From assembly GCA_013289515.1 (NCBI GenBank), contig JABCZU010000001.1, positions 1-64,000 of the forward strand: a stretch of 64,000 nucleotides of DNA, given 5' to 3'. Of the stretch, positions 1-8,509 are shown piece by piece. The notes beneath the pieces were generated by a model, which saw only the letters and a list, made by a program, of their open reading frames with translations, did not search any database and was not told the DNA's origin. Numbering within the stretch: the stretch's first letter is position 1; every line of letters starts with the position of its first letter. This DNA is from Candidatus Babelota bacterium. GTDB taxonomy: Bacteria > Babelota > Babeliae > Babelales > RVW-14. The position numbers were made by a program, and so were the translations under genes.

Positions 1-986
1 AGGGCGAGCTCTGATTGCTCTACATTTTTACCAAGACGCGTTACAATTTGTTCCAAGTCTTCAGGGGTATTGAGCGAATACACTTCCTTGTCTGGCCATG
101 CCCGCTTAAGCATTTTGGTAAGCTTATTGCCAGGACCCATTTCAATAATCACATCACAGTCTTTAAAGTTTTGCATCGACGGCCACCACAACACATGTGA
201 GCTCATCTGCTTTACCACAGACGCTTTAATATCTGCATTGTTCTGCACCAAGCAGCCGGCAATATTATTCACCAGTGGAATGGAAAGATCCTTAAAGTCA
301 ACCTTCACCATATACATAGCAAAGAGCTTTTCAGCCTCGCTCATCAGCCGTGAATGGAAGCCACCCGCAACGTTAAGCGGTAGAACCTTGCCACCTAATG
401 CACGAATATCGCGCTCTACGGCGTCAAGTTCTGGTATAGTGCCAGAGACTACCAGCTGATGTGGACTATTGTAATTAACAATCTCTGCAACCCGCTCAAG
501 GCCCTTAGGGTCATCATAGCGTTTACAAATTGTGCTTAATGTTTCAAAGGGCACGCCAAGTACGGCAATCATGCTGCCAGGAAATTTTTGCGTTGCCTCC
601 TCCATAAACAATGATCGCTTTTTGAGCAAGTACAGAGCATCAGGAAAGCTCATGCCTTCTGCCGCAAAAATAGCAGCGTATTCACCAGAACTGTGGCCGG
701 CCACAATGTCTGGTATGATGCCATACTTTTCTTTAATAAGCGTATAAAATGATGCACCAATTAAAAAGATTGCTGTTTGCGCATTCACGGTCTCTTTAAG
801 CTCACGCTCAGAGGATGCAAAGCAGAGACGAACAAAGTTATTTTCAAGGCAGTGTGATGCCTCTTCAAAATACTCTTGTATGATACGCTCACGATCGTAC
901 ATATCCTTACCCATGCCCAGGGATTGTGATCCCTGACCGGGAAAAATCATGCCGATCCTCAGCCTTTTTTCTATTCCATTACTCAT
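1..986 (-). CDS. fabD: Malonyl-CoA:ACP transacylase, 3' end cut by window edge
   Basis: FabD moves malonyl groups from CoA to acyl carrier protein for fatty acid synthesis. Reading down from the ATG at 986, I see GQGSQ at about residues 17-21, the nucleophile motif GHSSGEY (Ser about 99) and a later GFHS carrying the catalytic His. The frame stays open for about 328 codons to the window edge. This exceeds the usual ~310 residues, so little is probably missing. A second Met at residue 13, directly before the conserved FPGQGSQ, is an alternative start. It is the last visible gene of the minus-strand rpmF-plsX-yfgM-gltX-fabD run, so lipid synthesis genes flank gltX here. Confidence 0.93.
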   Translation of the reverse strand, partial: MSNGIEKRLRIGMIFPGQGSQSLGMGKDMYDRERIIQEYFEEASHCLENNFVRLCFASSERELKETVNAQTAIFLIGASFYTLIKEKYGIIPDIVAGHSSGEYAAIFAAEGMSFPDALYLLKKRSLFMEEATQKFPGSMIAVLGVPFETLSTICKRYDDPKGLERVAEIVNYNSPHQLVVSGTIPELDAVERDIRALGGKVLPLNVAGGFHSRLMSEAEKLFAMYMVKVDFKDLSIPLVNNIAGCLVQNNADIKASVVKQMSSHVLWWPSMQNFKDCDVIIEMGPGNKLTKMLKRAWPDKEVYSLNTPEDLEQIVTRLGKNVEQSELA

Positions 987-1034
987 GATATAACCTTCCA
1001 TTTATCTAAACTATAACCTCACATTTGTTCTTAC

Positions 1035-2471
1035 TTATGGTGCTAATACCGTTATTAGCCTCCTTATGCGCCTATGCGCACGCTCTATGCCAATAATGGC
1101 AATCAACTGAAATACACTCGGGCTGGCAATACTGCCAGTAAGTGCTAGACGCAACGGCTGCGCTAAAGTTACTAATGATGCCTGTACACTTGCGCATACC
1201 TGTTCGGCCAACGCCTGCACTGTATCGTGCGTACACGGCCCATCAAACCTGTCAAGGCCATCAGCAAAGGCTTCAAGCATTGGTAATGTTGTTGCACTAC
1301 GCCACTTAGCTATTAAATGTACATCCAATAATTCAGGATCATGGGCAAGGCCTGAAACATTTTTAAATAACTCAACCAATGTTACACAACGCTGTTTGTA
1401 CTCATCGATAAGCTGATGTAACGTCGCCGGCTCCCAAAGAGCTGCCAAATCTGCGACATAAACATTGTTGACATCTTGCAACGCTGTTAACAGCTGATCA
1501 GCCGTTTTTTGGCGCATATAAATGCCGTTCAACCACTGTAACTTTTTACTATCAAAGATGCCACCCTTCTTGCCTACAGCATCTAGCGAGAAGAGGCTCA
1601 CAAGCTGGTCACGGGTAAAAATTTCTTGGTCTCCGTGTGACCAGCCTAATCGCACCAGATAGTTTGCCAGCGCATCGGCAAGGTAGCCTTCAAGGCGATA
1701 CTCTTCAACCGAGACGGCTGCATCACGCTTGCTTAACTTTGCACCTGACGGCCCTAAAATAAGGGAGATATGGGCAAACAGTGGTTCCTTGGCATCAAGT
1801 GCACGATATAATAAAACTTGCTTTGGCGTGTTGGATATATGATCTTGTCCACGGATTACGTGCGTAATCTTCATGAATAGATCATCGATAACCACACAAA
1901 AATTGTATACTGGTGTTCCATCGCGGCGAACAATAACAAAATCATCAAGTTGATCACGATCAGTTTTAACCGTTCCAACAACAAGATCATGAAATTCTAC
2001 ACTGCTAAGCTCTTTTGGTAGCTTGTAGCGAATAGCATGTGGCTTTTGCAAGTCCTCAGGCGTATAAGCCTTATCTCTGCAAGTTCCACTATATTTACTA
2101 CCGTGGCCCTGCTCCAACTCATGGATCACCTCGTCCGCATCACGCGGAGGGCAGAAACAGGGATAGGCACGTTCTTGAGCAACAAGGCTGTTCGCCGCTT
2201 TAATATGCTCTTGCACGCGCGACATCTGATACACAATGGGTTGCTGGGCATCAGGCATCAGCCCGAACCATGCTAGCGAGCGCAACTGTGATGCCAAAAA
2301 GACATCTGTTGAACGCTGCACATCGGTATCCTCAACACGCACCAAATAGGTGCCGCCGGTATGACGGGCAAAGAGCCAATTAAATAATGCAGTGCGCACC
2401 CCACCTATATGTAAATGTCCGGTTGGTGATGGTGCAAAACGCACACGGACGTTAGTATGCTGCTCAGTCAC
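1035..2471 (-). CDS. gltX: Glutamyl-tRNA synthetase
   Basis: Class I aminoacyl-tRNA synthetase that charges tRNA-Glu (and perhaps tRNA-Gln if the organism uses the amidotransferase route, which cannot be judged here). The 478-residue product is full length. The HIGH signature appears as HIGG at residues 21-24 after FAPSPTG, and the KMSKS loop as KLSKR at 245-249. A Cys-x-Cys at 105-107 with C131 suggests the zinc site seen in many GluRS. The C-terminal anticodon-binding part is shorter in recognisable motifs. It lies 31 bases downstream of the YfgM-like gene and 48 bases upstream of fabD, consistent with one transcript. Confidence 0.95.
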   Translation of the reverse strand: MTEQHTNVRVRFAPSPTGHLHIGGVRTALFNWLFARHTGGTYLVRVEDTDVQRSTDVFLASQLRSLAWFGLMPDAQQPIVYQMSRVQEHIKAANSLVAQERAYPCFCPPRDADEVIHELEQGHGSKYSGTCRDKAYTPEDLQKPHAIRYKLPKELSSVEFHDLVVGTVKTDRDQLDDFVIVRRDGTPVYNFCVVIDDLFMKITHVIRGQDHISNTPKQVLLYRALDAKEPLFAHISLILGPSGAKLSKRDAAVSVEEYRLEGYLADALANYLVRLGWSHGDQEIFTRDQLVSLFSLDAVGKKGGIFDSKKLQWLNGIYMRQKTADQLLTALQDVNNVYVADLAALWEPATLHQLIDEYKQRCVTLVELFKNVSGLAHDPELLDVHLIAKWRSATTLPMLEAFADGLDRFDGPCTHDTVQALAEQVCASVQASLVTLAQPLRLALTGSIASPSVFQLIAIIGIERAHRRIRRLITVLAP

Positions 2472-2502
2472 GCTTTCTATCCCTTTCTAATATTGTTATT
2501 AC

Positions 2503-3228
2503 TTACCAATCTGCACTAATAAGGCGCAGCTTCTCTTTAACTAAATCGGCATATCCTGATTGTTGTTTAGCATCTTTGTAGCCATATTTAACCATCAGTT
2601 GCTGCCAATAATTTTTTGCTTGCGTATATTCTTTTTCAGCCCAGAAATAAGCGCCTAAATAATAAAGGGCTACTTCGTTAGCAGCGTGTTTACTATCTTG
2701 AGCAATCGCTTCCAATGCTTGAAAGCCCTGCTTTTGCGTATCTTTAACATCGCTATCTATGTTAATAAGTGCAAGCTTGACGCGATAAAAATCTTTAACT
2801 GTCTCACTTGGCATCTTATCAATAGCCCGTTTAAGCACTTCAGCGGCTTGAGCGTGCTTACCAAGGTTTGCTAACGCTTCAGCCTCGTATACCAGGTACC
2901 ATGAAGCAATGCCGGCATGTTTGTGACGATTATAGTCACTGGCTGCAAGCTCCTGTACACTGCGCCACTTTTCCTGTTCAGAGGCAAAGTTAGCACCTGC
3001 CTTGGCCTTTCCCTCTGCAGTGATGGAAGCATCGTATACCTGCATAAAATCAATCAAATCTTTATGTGCGGCTATTTGGGCATGATGCTTATACCACATA
3101 TACCCCATCACGCCACTAATAAGCCCAGCAGTTATGCCTAGGCCTATCAATACTTCTTTGCGATAAGCCATAACGCTGAGCGATATTTTTTCAAACCATT
3201 CTGTCAACGCATTAGAAGAAAAATTCAT
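2503..3228 (-). CDS. YfgM-like membrane-anchored TPR protein
   Basis: The 241-residue protein has a cytoplasmic N-terminus, one membrane segment at about residues 26-47 (VLIGLGITAGLISGVMGYMW), then an alpha-helical region with tetratricopeptide-like helices (for example GKHAQAAEVLKRAI and EKEYTQAKNYWQQL). This matches the YfgM/TPR_21 type, which in enterobacteria associates with the SecYEG translocon and periplasmic chaperones. That role is family knowledge and not shown here. It sits between plsX and gltX in the minus-strand operon. It could also be a generic TPR scaffold. Confidence 0.7.
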   Translation of the reverse strand: MNFSSNALTEWFEKISLSVMAYRKEVLIGLGITAGLISGVMGYMWYKHHAQIAAHKDLIDFMQVYDASITAEGKAKAGANFASEQEKWRSVQELAASDYNRHKHAGIASWYLVYEAEALANLGKHAQAAEVLKRAIDKMPSETVKDFYRVKLALINIDSDVKDTQKQGFQALEAIAQDSKHAANEVALYYLGAYFWAEKEYTQAKNYWQQLMVKYGYKDAKQQSGYADLVKEKLRLISADW

Positions 3229-3323
3229 AAGTACTACTCCCGCCAGTAAAGGCGCTCATTAATGTTTGAGAAAACGTTTATTATTTCTAATATACAAAAA
3301 ATGATAGCAATGTCATTAATTAG

Positions 3324-4262
3324 TTATTTTTCAGGTAAAATCAGTGTTTTTGAACGTTCATCGCCCTTTGAGGTGTTATAAGCCATGCTTATTGCATCCT
3401 CAATATCCTGGGCACTCGCCCCACCATGGCACACAATAACGCAGCCCTTAACACCGAGCAAAGGCGCTCCTCCACGTATGGTGTGCATACCCTTGTCAGC
3501 GATCTTGCCTTTTAATGAACTATCCAACAAAATGCACAACGATACCACTGATTCCATGGTCTTAAGCATAACATTGCCAGCAAATCCGTCACACACTACC
3601 ACATCAACCTTGCCTTGAAAGAGGTCATACGGCTCAACATTGCCATAAAAGTTTAGGCTGCTCCCTTTTAAAAGAGCATACGTCTCTTTGGTAAGCACAG
3701 AACCCTTCCCTGCCTCATGGCCATTGGACAAAAGACCTACCAGGGGTGCCGGCTTGTTCACCATGTTGGCAACATATTCGCTGCCTAAATGGGCAAATTG
3801 ATATAAGTGATTGGGGCGACATTCGGTATTGGCACCAAGATCGAGGGCTAGCACGGGATGGCCGCCACTGGTTGGTAAAAAACCGGCAATTGCGGGGCGA
3901 TTTATACCATCACGCATGCCGATAATAAGCGCTGATGCAACCATTAGAGCACCGGAGTTTCCTGCGGAGATAACCGCACTACATTCCTTGCTTGCTACGC
4001 TGGCCACAGCTTTAACCAGTGATGATTGCGTCTTGCTGCGCACAGCAGCCACACTTTCCTCATCCATTGCAATCTGCTGTGGTGCATCCACAATGGTAAT
4101 GGGATACGTGTGCCAACTGGGAAAGCGTGTTGTAAGCCATTGATAAACAAGATCATAGGGACCAAAGAGGGTTACGGGGATAGACTTTTGTGCTGCTGCT
4201 ACCGCCCCCTGTAGGACAACATCAGGAGCAAAATCTCCACCCATTACATCTACTGCTATCAT
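3324..4262 (-). CDS. plsX: Phosphate acyltransferase PlsX
   Basis: PlsX converts acyl-ACP to acyl-phosphate, the donor used by PlsY for the first step of phospholipid synthesis. The 312-residue product begins with the family N-terminus (IAVDVMGGDFAP) and keeps the central glycine-rich SAGNSGALM and LDLGAN stretches and the VVCDGFAGNVMLK block near the C-terminus. Length is slightly below the usual 330-350. It follows rpmF by 94 bases. The rpmF-plsX pairing is a classic conserved cluster, normally continuing with fabH/fabD/fabG. Here fabD follows after two unrelated genes and fabH/fabG are not in the window. Confidence 0.95.
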   Translation of the reverse strand: MIAVDVMGGDFAPDVVLQGAVAAAQKSIPVTLFGPYDLVYQWLTTRFPSWHTYPITIVDAPQQIAMDEESVAAVRSKTQSSLVKAVASVASKECSAVISAGNSGALMVASALIIGMRDGINRPAIAGFLPTSGGHPVLALDLGANTECRPNHLYQFAHLGSEYVANMVNKPAPLVGLLSNGHEAGKGSVLTKETYALLKGSSLNFYGNVEPYDLFQGKVDVVVCDGFAGNVMLKTMESVVSLCILLDSSLKGKIADKGMHTIRGGAPLLGVKGCVIVCHGGASAQDIEDAISMAYNTSKGDERSKTLILPEK

Positions 4263-4356
4263 GTGCGTTCACCTTTTAGTCTGTAAAACTAATGACGCCG
4301 CTTGCACAGTGACAAACGGCGTCATTAATGTACAAAAATCTATTCAATCAGTCCTA

Positions 4357-4638
4357 TTACTGATTGGTGCCTTCAGACGCTGGTGTAGCGCCTTGTTGCT
4401 TCATCGTTCGTGCTCTAGCAGCAACGGCTTCACGAGCCTGTCCTCGTTGATAGAGGCGGTCGGTCTTGGTGCGTACGACCTTAATACCCTTATAGTACCC
4501 ACAGTCTTGGCAGACTTGGTGGGGTATAAGTGGCGCTTGGCACGTTTGGCAGCCAGTAATAGATTTTGGCTTAATGCCTTTATTGGCTTGGCGCGTTCGT
4601 GTACGCTGTCGCGACCATTTTCTTTTTGGTACTGGCAT
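4357..4638 (-). CDS. rpmF: 50S ribosomal protein L32 with long C-terminal tail
   Basis: Small zinc-ribbon protein of the large ribosomal subunit. It starts with the typical MPVPKRK, and four cysteines (C30, C33, C43, C46) form the zinc-binding C-x2-C ... C-x2-C pattern. The 93-residue length is unusual. Most L32 proteins end near residue 57-60, and here about 33 extra residues follow, rich in Ala, Arg and Gln (REAVAARARTMKQQ). The ATG at 4638 has a good upstream AAGGAGA. It is the first gene of the operon leading into plsX. Confidence 0.93.
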   Translation of the reverse strand: MPVPKRKWSRQRTRTRQANKGIKPKSITGCQTCQAPLIPHQVCQDCGYYKGIKVVRTKTDRLYQRGQAREAVAARARTMKQQGATPASEGTNQ

Positions 4639-4692
4639 AGTATCTCCTTGGACGTGTAGTACGACGTAATTTTAATGTTTTAAGCGCTCTCT

Positions 4693-4721
4693 AGCCTAAA
4701 ATGTTGCCATCTTTTTGTCAA
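4693..4721 (-). promoter_or_regulatory. Candidate sigma-70 promoter of the rpmF operon
   Basis: On the minus strand a perfect TTGACA (4721-4716) is followed after 17 bases by TAGGCT (4698-4693), a weak -10. It lies about 50 bases upstream of the rpmF start. The -10 match is poor, so this is tentative. Confidence 0.35.
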
Positions 4722-4888
4722 AGACTACCTCAACGGTTGTAAAATTGCACAGTTTTGGCAGACTTAGGGGATATTTTAGGCGACAAATCCTTATCCTTAT
4801 AAGGAAACGCGGCGCCAAAGATTTGAGAACAGTATACGGTAAAATAAAAAAATTGTAACATCTAACACATATTAGCAGGAGTTTTTTA

Positions 4889-5770
4889 ATGAGTAACACC
4901 AGCATGGAATTGGTCAAAATACTGCGAGACAGGACTCAGGTAGGGATGATGGATTGCAAAAAGGCCCTTGAAGAAGCGAATGGGGACATCGAGCAAGCCG
5001 TCGAAATTTTGCGTAAAAAGGGTGCCGCTGTTGCCGCCAAGCGCGCCGATAACGCTACCAATCATGGCAGAATCGAAAGCTATGTTACAGCGGACGGCAA
5101 AACAGGCGTTCTTATTCAGTCAGCATGCGAAACCGATTTTTCTGCTAATACTGATGCAATGAGAGACTTCTTGCACACAGTGGCTGAGCATATTGCAACC
5201 GCTAACCCAGCATCAATCGATGCACTGCTGAGCGAATCACTGACCACCAACAAGGGACTTACCGTTCGCCAATACATGGACGAGCTGGTGGCAAAAATCT
5301 GTGAAAACATCAAAATCAATAACTTTGTTCGTTTTCATATCGCCAATCACGGCCTTGTAGGGGTGTACATTCACCCAGGATCAACGGTTGGGGTAATGGT
5401 AGAGCTAGAAGCCGACAAAGACACCGCAATGCATCTTGAGACGCTTAAGCAACTGGCTAAAGATATTTGTATGCAAATTGCGGTAACCAACCCGCTATGC
5501 ACTGAGCCAAAGTTTCTTGACGCGACGGTCCTGGAAAGAGAACGCGCATTGGCTCAAGACCAACTTAAGGACAGCACCAAGCCTGCTAACGTTATTGAAA
5601 AGATTATTGAAGGCAAGCTTGGCAAATTCTACCAAGATGTTTGTCTATTACAACAGCCATTCATCAAGGAAGATAAGCTTACGGTACAACAGCACGTGGA
5701 AAACACCGGTAAAAAACTTGGCCTGGTTATCACGGTAAAACAGTTCAAGCGTTTTGCTATTGGCCGTTAA
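4889..5770 (+). CDS. tsf: Elongation factor Ts
   Basis: EF-Ts recycles EF-Tu by exchanging GDP for GTP. The 293-residue product has the N-terminal UBA-like domain with TQVGMMDCKKALEE and the core-domain signature ETDFSANTDAM, followed by the coiled-coil/dimerisation region. The ATG at 4889 has AGGAG seven bases upstream. In most bacteria tsf follows rpsB. Here rpsB lies alone 54 kb away at 59.1 kb and tsf instead heads tsf-pyrH-frr. The stop overlaps nothing, and pyrH starts one base after it. Confidence 0.96.
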   Translation: MSNTSMELVKILRDRTQVGMMDCKKALEEANGDIEQAVEILRKKGAAVAAKRADNATNHGRIESYVTADGKTGVLIQSACETDFSANTDAMRDFLHTVAEHIATANPASIDALLSESLTTNKGLTVRQYMDELVAKICENIKINNFVRFHIANHGLVGVYIHPGSTVGVMVELEADKDTAMHLETLKQLAKDICMQIAVTNPLCTEPKFLDATVLERERALAQDQLKDSTKPANVIEKIIEGKLGKFYQDVCLLQQPFIKEDKLTVQQHVENTGKKLGLVITVKQFKRFAIGR

Positions 5771-5771
5771 C

Positions 5772-6491
5772 ATGGCCATGAAACGGGTTGTACTCAAGCT
5801 CAGCGGCGAGCTTTTTAAGCCATCTTCCACTGATGGCAAGCAGGAATGTTTAGACGTTCCTCTCATTGATGCGATAATAACCGATATTAAAACGGTACAA
5901 AAAACGCATCTAGTGAACATTGTGATTGGTGGCGGCAACTTTTTTAGAGGGCTTAAAGAGGGCAAGGCGCTCGGCCTGCGCCCCGTCACTGCCGACACCA
6001 TCGGCATGCTAGCCACCGTCATGAATGGCATTATGCTGCGTGAGCTTTTTGTAAACCGCGGTGTTCCGTGCGTTTTGCTTAATGCATACGCCATTCCTGG
6101 CGTTGTACACGCAGTTGATCCAATAGCCATAGAAAAGGCCCAGGAAGCAGGCGAGGTTATTATTTTTAGTGGGGGCACCGGCAACCCATTTTGTAGTACC
6201 GATACCGCTGCCGTCCTGCGTGCCTTGCAAGTAGGGGCTGATACGGTGTGGAAGGCAACTAAGGTTGATTATGTCTATCAAGAGGACCCGATGATTAACC
6301 CGCAAGCCCTACCGCTCAAGCAGTTGACGTATGCGCAAGCCCTCGCCCAGAACCTTGCCGTAATGGACAGCACTGCCATTGCATTGGCACAAGAACATGA
6401 CATTACGCTGCGCGTATTTAGTCTTTTTAAGCCGCAAGCACTTTTACACATCTCACGTGACCCAGATTTTGGAAGTACGATAATTAAATAA
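5772..6491 (+). CDS. pyrH: UMP kinase
   Basis: Phosphorylates UMP to UDP for pyrimidine nucleotide synthesis. The 239-residue product has the amino-acid-kinase fold motifs KLSGELF near the N-terminus, GGGNFFRG, the AxxTG-like FSGGTGNPF, and the DP...P region DPMINPQALPLKQLTY plus MDSTAIALA. I choose ATG 5772, one base after the tsf stop (a second ATG lies at 5778). An in-frame TTG at 5754 inside tsf would add six residues without family support. Tight coupling to tsf suggests translational linkage. Confidence 0.95.
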   Translation: MAMKRVVLKLSGELFKPSSTDGKQECLDVPLIDAIITDIKTVQKTHLVNIVIGGGNFFRGLKEGKALGLRPVTADTIGMLATVMNGIMLRELFVNRGVPCVLLNAYAIPGVVHAVDPIAIEKAQEAGEVIIFSGGTGNPFCSTDTAAVLRALQVGADTVWKATKVDYVYQEDPMINPQALPLKQLTYAQALAQNLAVMDSTAIALAQEHDITLRVFSLFKPQALLHISRDPDFGSTIIK

Positions 6492-6498
6492 TGTATAA

Positions 6499-6557
6499 AA
6501 AAAGCCGTTCGCCCCGATGGAGACTTGTTTCAAGTCGAGTAGAGGGGGACGACGGCA
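6499..6557 (+). repeat. Short copy of the GCCGTTCGCCCC palindromic repeat
   Basis: Located in the 84-base pyrH-frr gap. It begins with the same 24 bases as the repeats at 20495 and 60607 (A-run then GCCGTTCGCCCCGATGGAG), but then diverges. The interior forms GACTTG-TTT-CAAGTC, and the outer arms GCCGTTCGCCCC and GGGGGACGACGGC pair imperfectly, giving a long stem-loop just upstream of the frr ribosome-binding region. It may influence frr expression. Confidence 0.7.
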
Positions 6558-6575
6558 ACATAAAAGGATACCAGT

Positions 6576-7163
6576 ATGGCACTAGAAATAGCCTTTAAAG
6601 AAGGCGAAACAAAAAGTTTTGAGACCCTTCTTAAAGAACACATGGAAAACCCCATCAAGCATTATGAAAAAGAGCTTTTGGCTATTAGAACCGGCCGAGC
6701 ATCTATCACATTGCTTGAAAATATTAAGGTCGAAACCTATGGTCAATACATGAACCTTAGGGAAATGGCAACCTTGGGCGCTCCAGATGCGCGCATGCTC
6801 ACGGTACAACCATGGGATAAATCAACCATTAGTGCTATTGAAGCCGCACTTGCCACTTCAGATCTTGGTGTAACACCAATCAACGATGGTAACGTGATCC
6901 GCATTCAATTGCCCCAAATGAGTGCCTCCCGCCGTGATGAGTTGGTCAAGATCCTTGGTAAGAAGACTGAAGACTGTAAAGTAGGCATCAGAAACATTCG
7001 CAAGGATTTTCATAATGAAGTCCGCGATGCTGACAAAAAACACATTATTTCAGAGGACTTTGCCAAGCGTCTTGCTGATCTGCTGCAAAAGGTAACTGAT
7101 CTGTATATTGCAAAGACTGATCAGTTGCATGATAAGAAGACTGCAGAGATTGGACATATCTAA
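6576..7163 (+). CDS. frr: Ribosome recycling factor
   Basis: RRF splits post-termination ribosomes together with EF-G. The 195-residue product is slightly longer than the typical 185 because of an extra N-terminal stretch (MALEIAFKEGETKSFE) before the usual start of the long helix. Family motifs include RTGRASITLLENIKVETYG, the TVQPWDKS loop, PPLNDGN-like TPINDGNVIRIQLP, and RRDELVK. The start ATG at 6576 follows AAAAGGATACC. It is the last gene of tsf-pyrH-frr and is followed by a strong terminator. Confidence 0.95.
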   Translation: MALEIAFKEGETKSFETLLKEHMENPIKHYEKELLAIRTGRASITLLENIKVETYGQYMNLREMATLGAPDARMLTVQPWDKSTISAIEAALATSDLGVTPINDGNVIRIQLPQMSASRRDELVKILGKKTEDCKVGIRNIRKDFHNEVRDADKKHIISEDFAKRLADLLQKVTDLYIAKTDQLHDKKTAEIGHI

Positions 7164-7181
7164 GGCCTCAATTATTCACCC

Positions 7182-7223
7182 GGATAGGTCATGCAGTACC
7201 AGGCATGACCTATCCACTTTTTT
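7182..7223 (+). terminator. Rho-independent terminator after frr
   Basis: A perfect 13-base stem, GGATAGGTCATGC paired with GCATGACCTATCC around an 8-base loop, is followed by CACTTTTTT. It lies 19 bases after the frr stop. Confidence 0.9.
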
Positions 7224-7380
7224 AATGCGTCACATTCGACACTTCCCCGTTATTATTGACTACCTGTATTATTTATTTCTTGACTTCTTGTGATAAAAAC
7301 CTTTAGACTTGAAATCGATAGCATGGCATGTAGCCAGGCTAAGAGAATATCACGTAATCATTATTTAGGGAGATGTTATA

Positions 7381-8000
7381 ATGTCAACATCAAAAAAAAT
7401 TGTCTCAATCGTCATATTGGGCCTATTGAGTGGTTCTTTCACCACTGTACACGGTATGCACAAACGTACAAAAAGGTATTATGATTGGCACAGCGCTTTT
7501 AAATCTTTGACAGAGACAAAAAATCAGCATGCTTCGGAGACTTGGTCAAAATCGTTGGCCCAAAATGTTTAAGTAACGTCATTGTGCACAACTACACATC
7601 TGAAGAAGAAAGAGCAGAAGAAGTACAAGCATTGATAGACACAGGTGTCAATGTAAATAAGATAACACAAAGCCCTTATCCACCATTATTCCTGGCCTTT
7701 ATCTATGCCGGTGAACCCACTTTAAAGGCGCTTAGTAGTGCCCGAGGTTTCGATGTTAATGTAAAGGACGATATCGGTAACACAGTATTGATATATTATG
7801 CAGACCTCGGCTGTAAGGCAGAGATCAAAAGGATTCTTGAATTTCCAGGTGTTAATGTGTATGCGACGGACAGATTTGGTAAGACGGCAATAGAGTATGC
7901 TGAAAAGTATCCAGAGATTGCCGAGCTCATACAAAATTATATCGCCAGAGAAAGCAATACATCACGCACAACAGCTGGCACCTCGATGACAACAGATTAA
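7381..8000 (+). pseudogene. Secreted ankyrin-repeat protein, frame broken
   Basis: Two overlapping frames together make one ankyrin protein. The first (7381-7572) starts at an ATG with GGGAGA upstream and encodes a clear signal peptide (KKIVSIVILGLLSGSFTTVHG), then about 38 residues before a stop. The second frame is open from 7503 to 8000 and carries ankyrin-like units (VQALIDTGVNVNK, DVNVKDDIGNTVLIYYA, VNVYATDRFGKTAIEYA). The frames join by a -1 shift at 7518-7524, where the sequence reads A AAA AAT, a slippery-type heptamer, giving about 206 residues. It could be a real loss, a sequencing slip in an A-run, or programmed frameshifting. The second frame has only a TTG (7542) as a start of its own. 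Confidence 0.65.
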
Positions 8001-8039
8001 AAATTAATGAGTATAAAAAGTGTGAAGAAGAATTTTAAC

Positions 8040-8447
8040 ATGGCAAACTACAACAAATATCTGGGCATGCTGGTATTGTCTCTCTTGTTTGGCAGTGCCC
8101 AAGCCTCAGAAACACAGCCACAGGCGGTCGAGCCCATAGACCGTGATACCAGACTGATAAGTGAATGCTTTCAGTTCCCGGCAAATTCTGAGCGCATACA
8201 ACAGTTGCTCGATGAGGGCGAAGCTGTAAATGCTGTTGGCAGGCATGGCCAAACGGCGCTGATAGCGCTGGCAGTGGCAGCATCAGACCATCGAGGACAA
8301 GCAATCCAGGCAACCATAAATGCTGCTAGTCTATTGCTAGATAATGGCGCAAATAGATATGTTGTTGATGGTAACAACAATACATTCGACAGCCTATTCC
8401 CTGCTTATGAAAGCCTATTCCCTGAGTATGAATCTGATCAAGATTAA
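8040..8447 (+). CDS. Small secreted ankyrin-like protein
   Basis: The 135-residue product starts with a signal peptide (MANYNKYLGMLVLSLLFGSAQA) followed by roughly two ankyrin-type helical units: RIQQLLDEGEAVNAVGRHGQTALIALA and AASLLLDNGANRYVVDGNN. I prefer ATG 8040, preceded by GAAGAAG, over the upstream ATG at 8007 that would add 11 charged residues before the signal peptide. The C-terminus has a short tandem repeat SLFPAYE/SLFPEYE. It lies 39 bases after the frameshifted ankyrin gene, likely cotranscribed. Function is unknown; it is probably exported. Confidence 0.7.
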   Translation: MANYNKYLGMLVLSLLFGSAQASETQPQAVEPIDRDTRLISECFQFPANSERIQQLLDEGEAVNAVGRHGQTALIALAVAASDHRGQAIQATINAASLLLDNGANRYVVDGNNNTFDSLFPAYESLFPEYESDQD

Positions 8448-8473
8448 TCAAATCTACACCCAGACAAGACAAT

Positions 8474-8506
8474 AAAAATGGCGCCTCGCAATGGGCGCCT
8501 TTTTTC
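8474..8506. terminator. Bidirectional terminator hairpin
   Basis: An A-run and GGCGCC, a short loop, then GGGCGCC and a T-run separate the plus-strand ankyrin gene from the minus-strand hicB. The symmetric A/T flanks allow termination in both directions. Confidence 0.8.
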
Positions 8507-8509
8507 ACC

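Noticed and set aside
4261..4659. 132-codon plus-strand frame
   Set aside because: Antisense to rpmF and its leader; L32 is certain.
5648..6184. 178-codon minus-strand frame
   Set aside because: Antisense to tsf and pyrH, which have clear family motifs.
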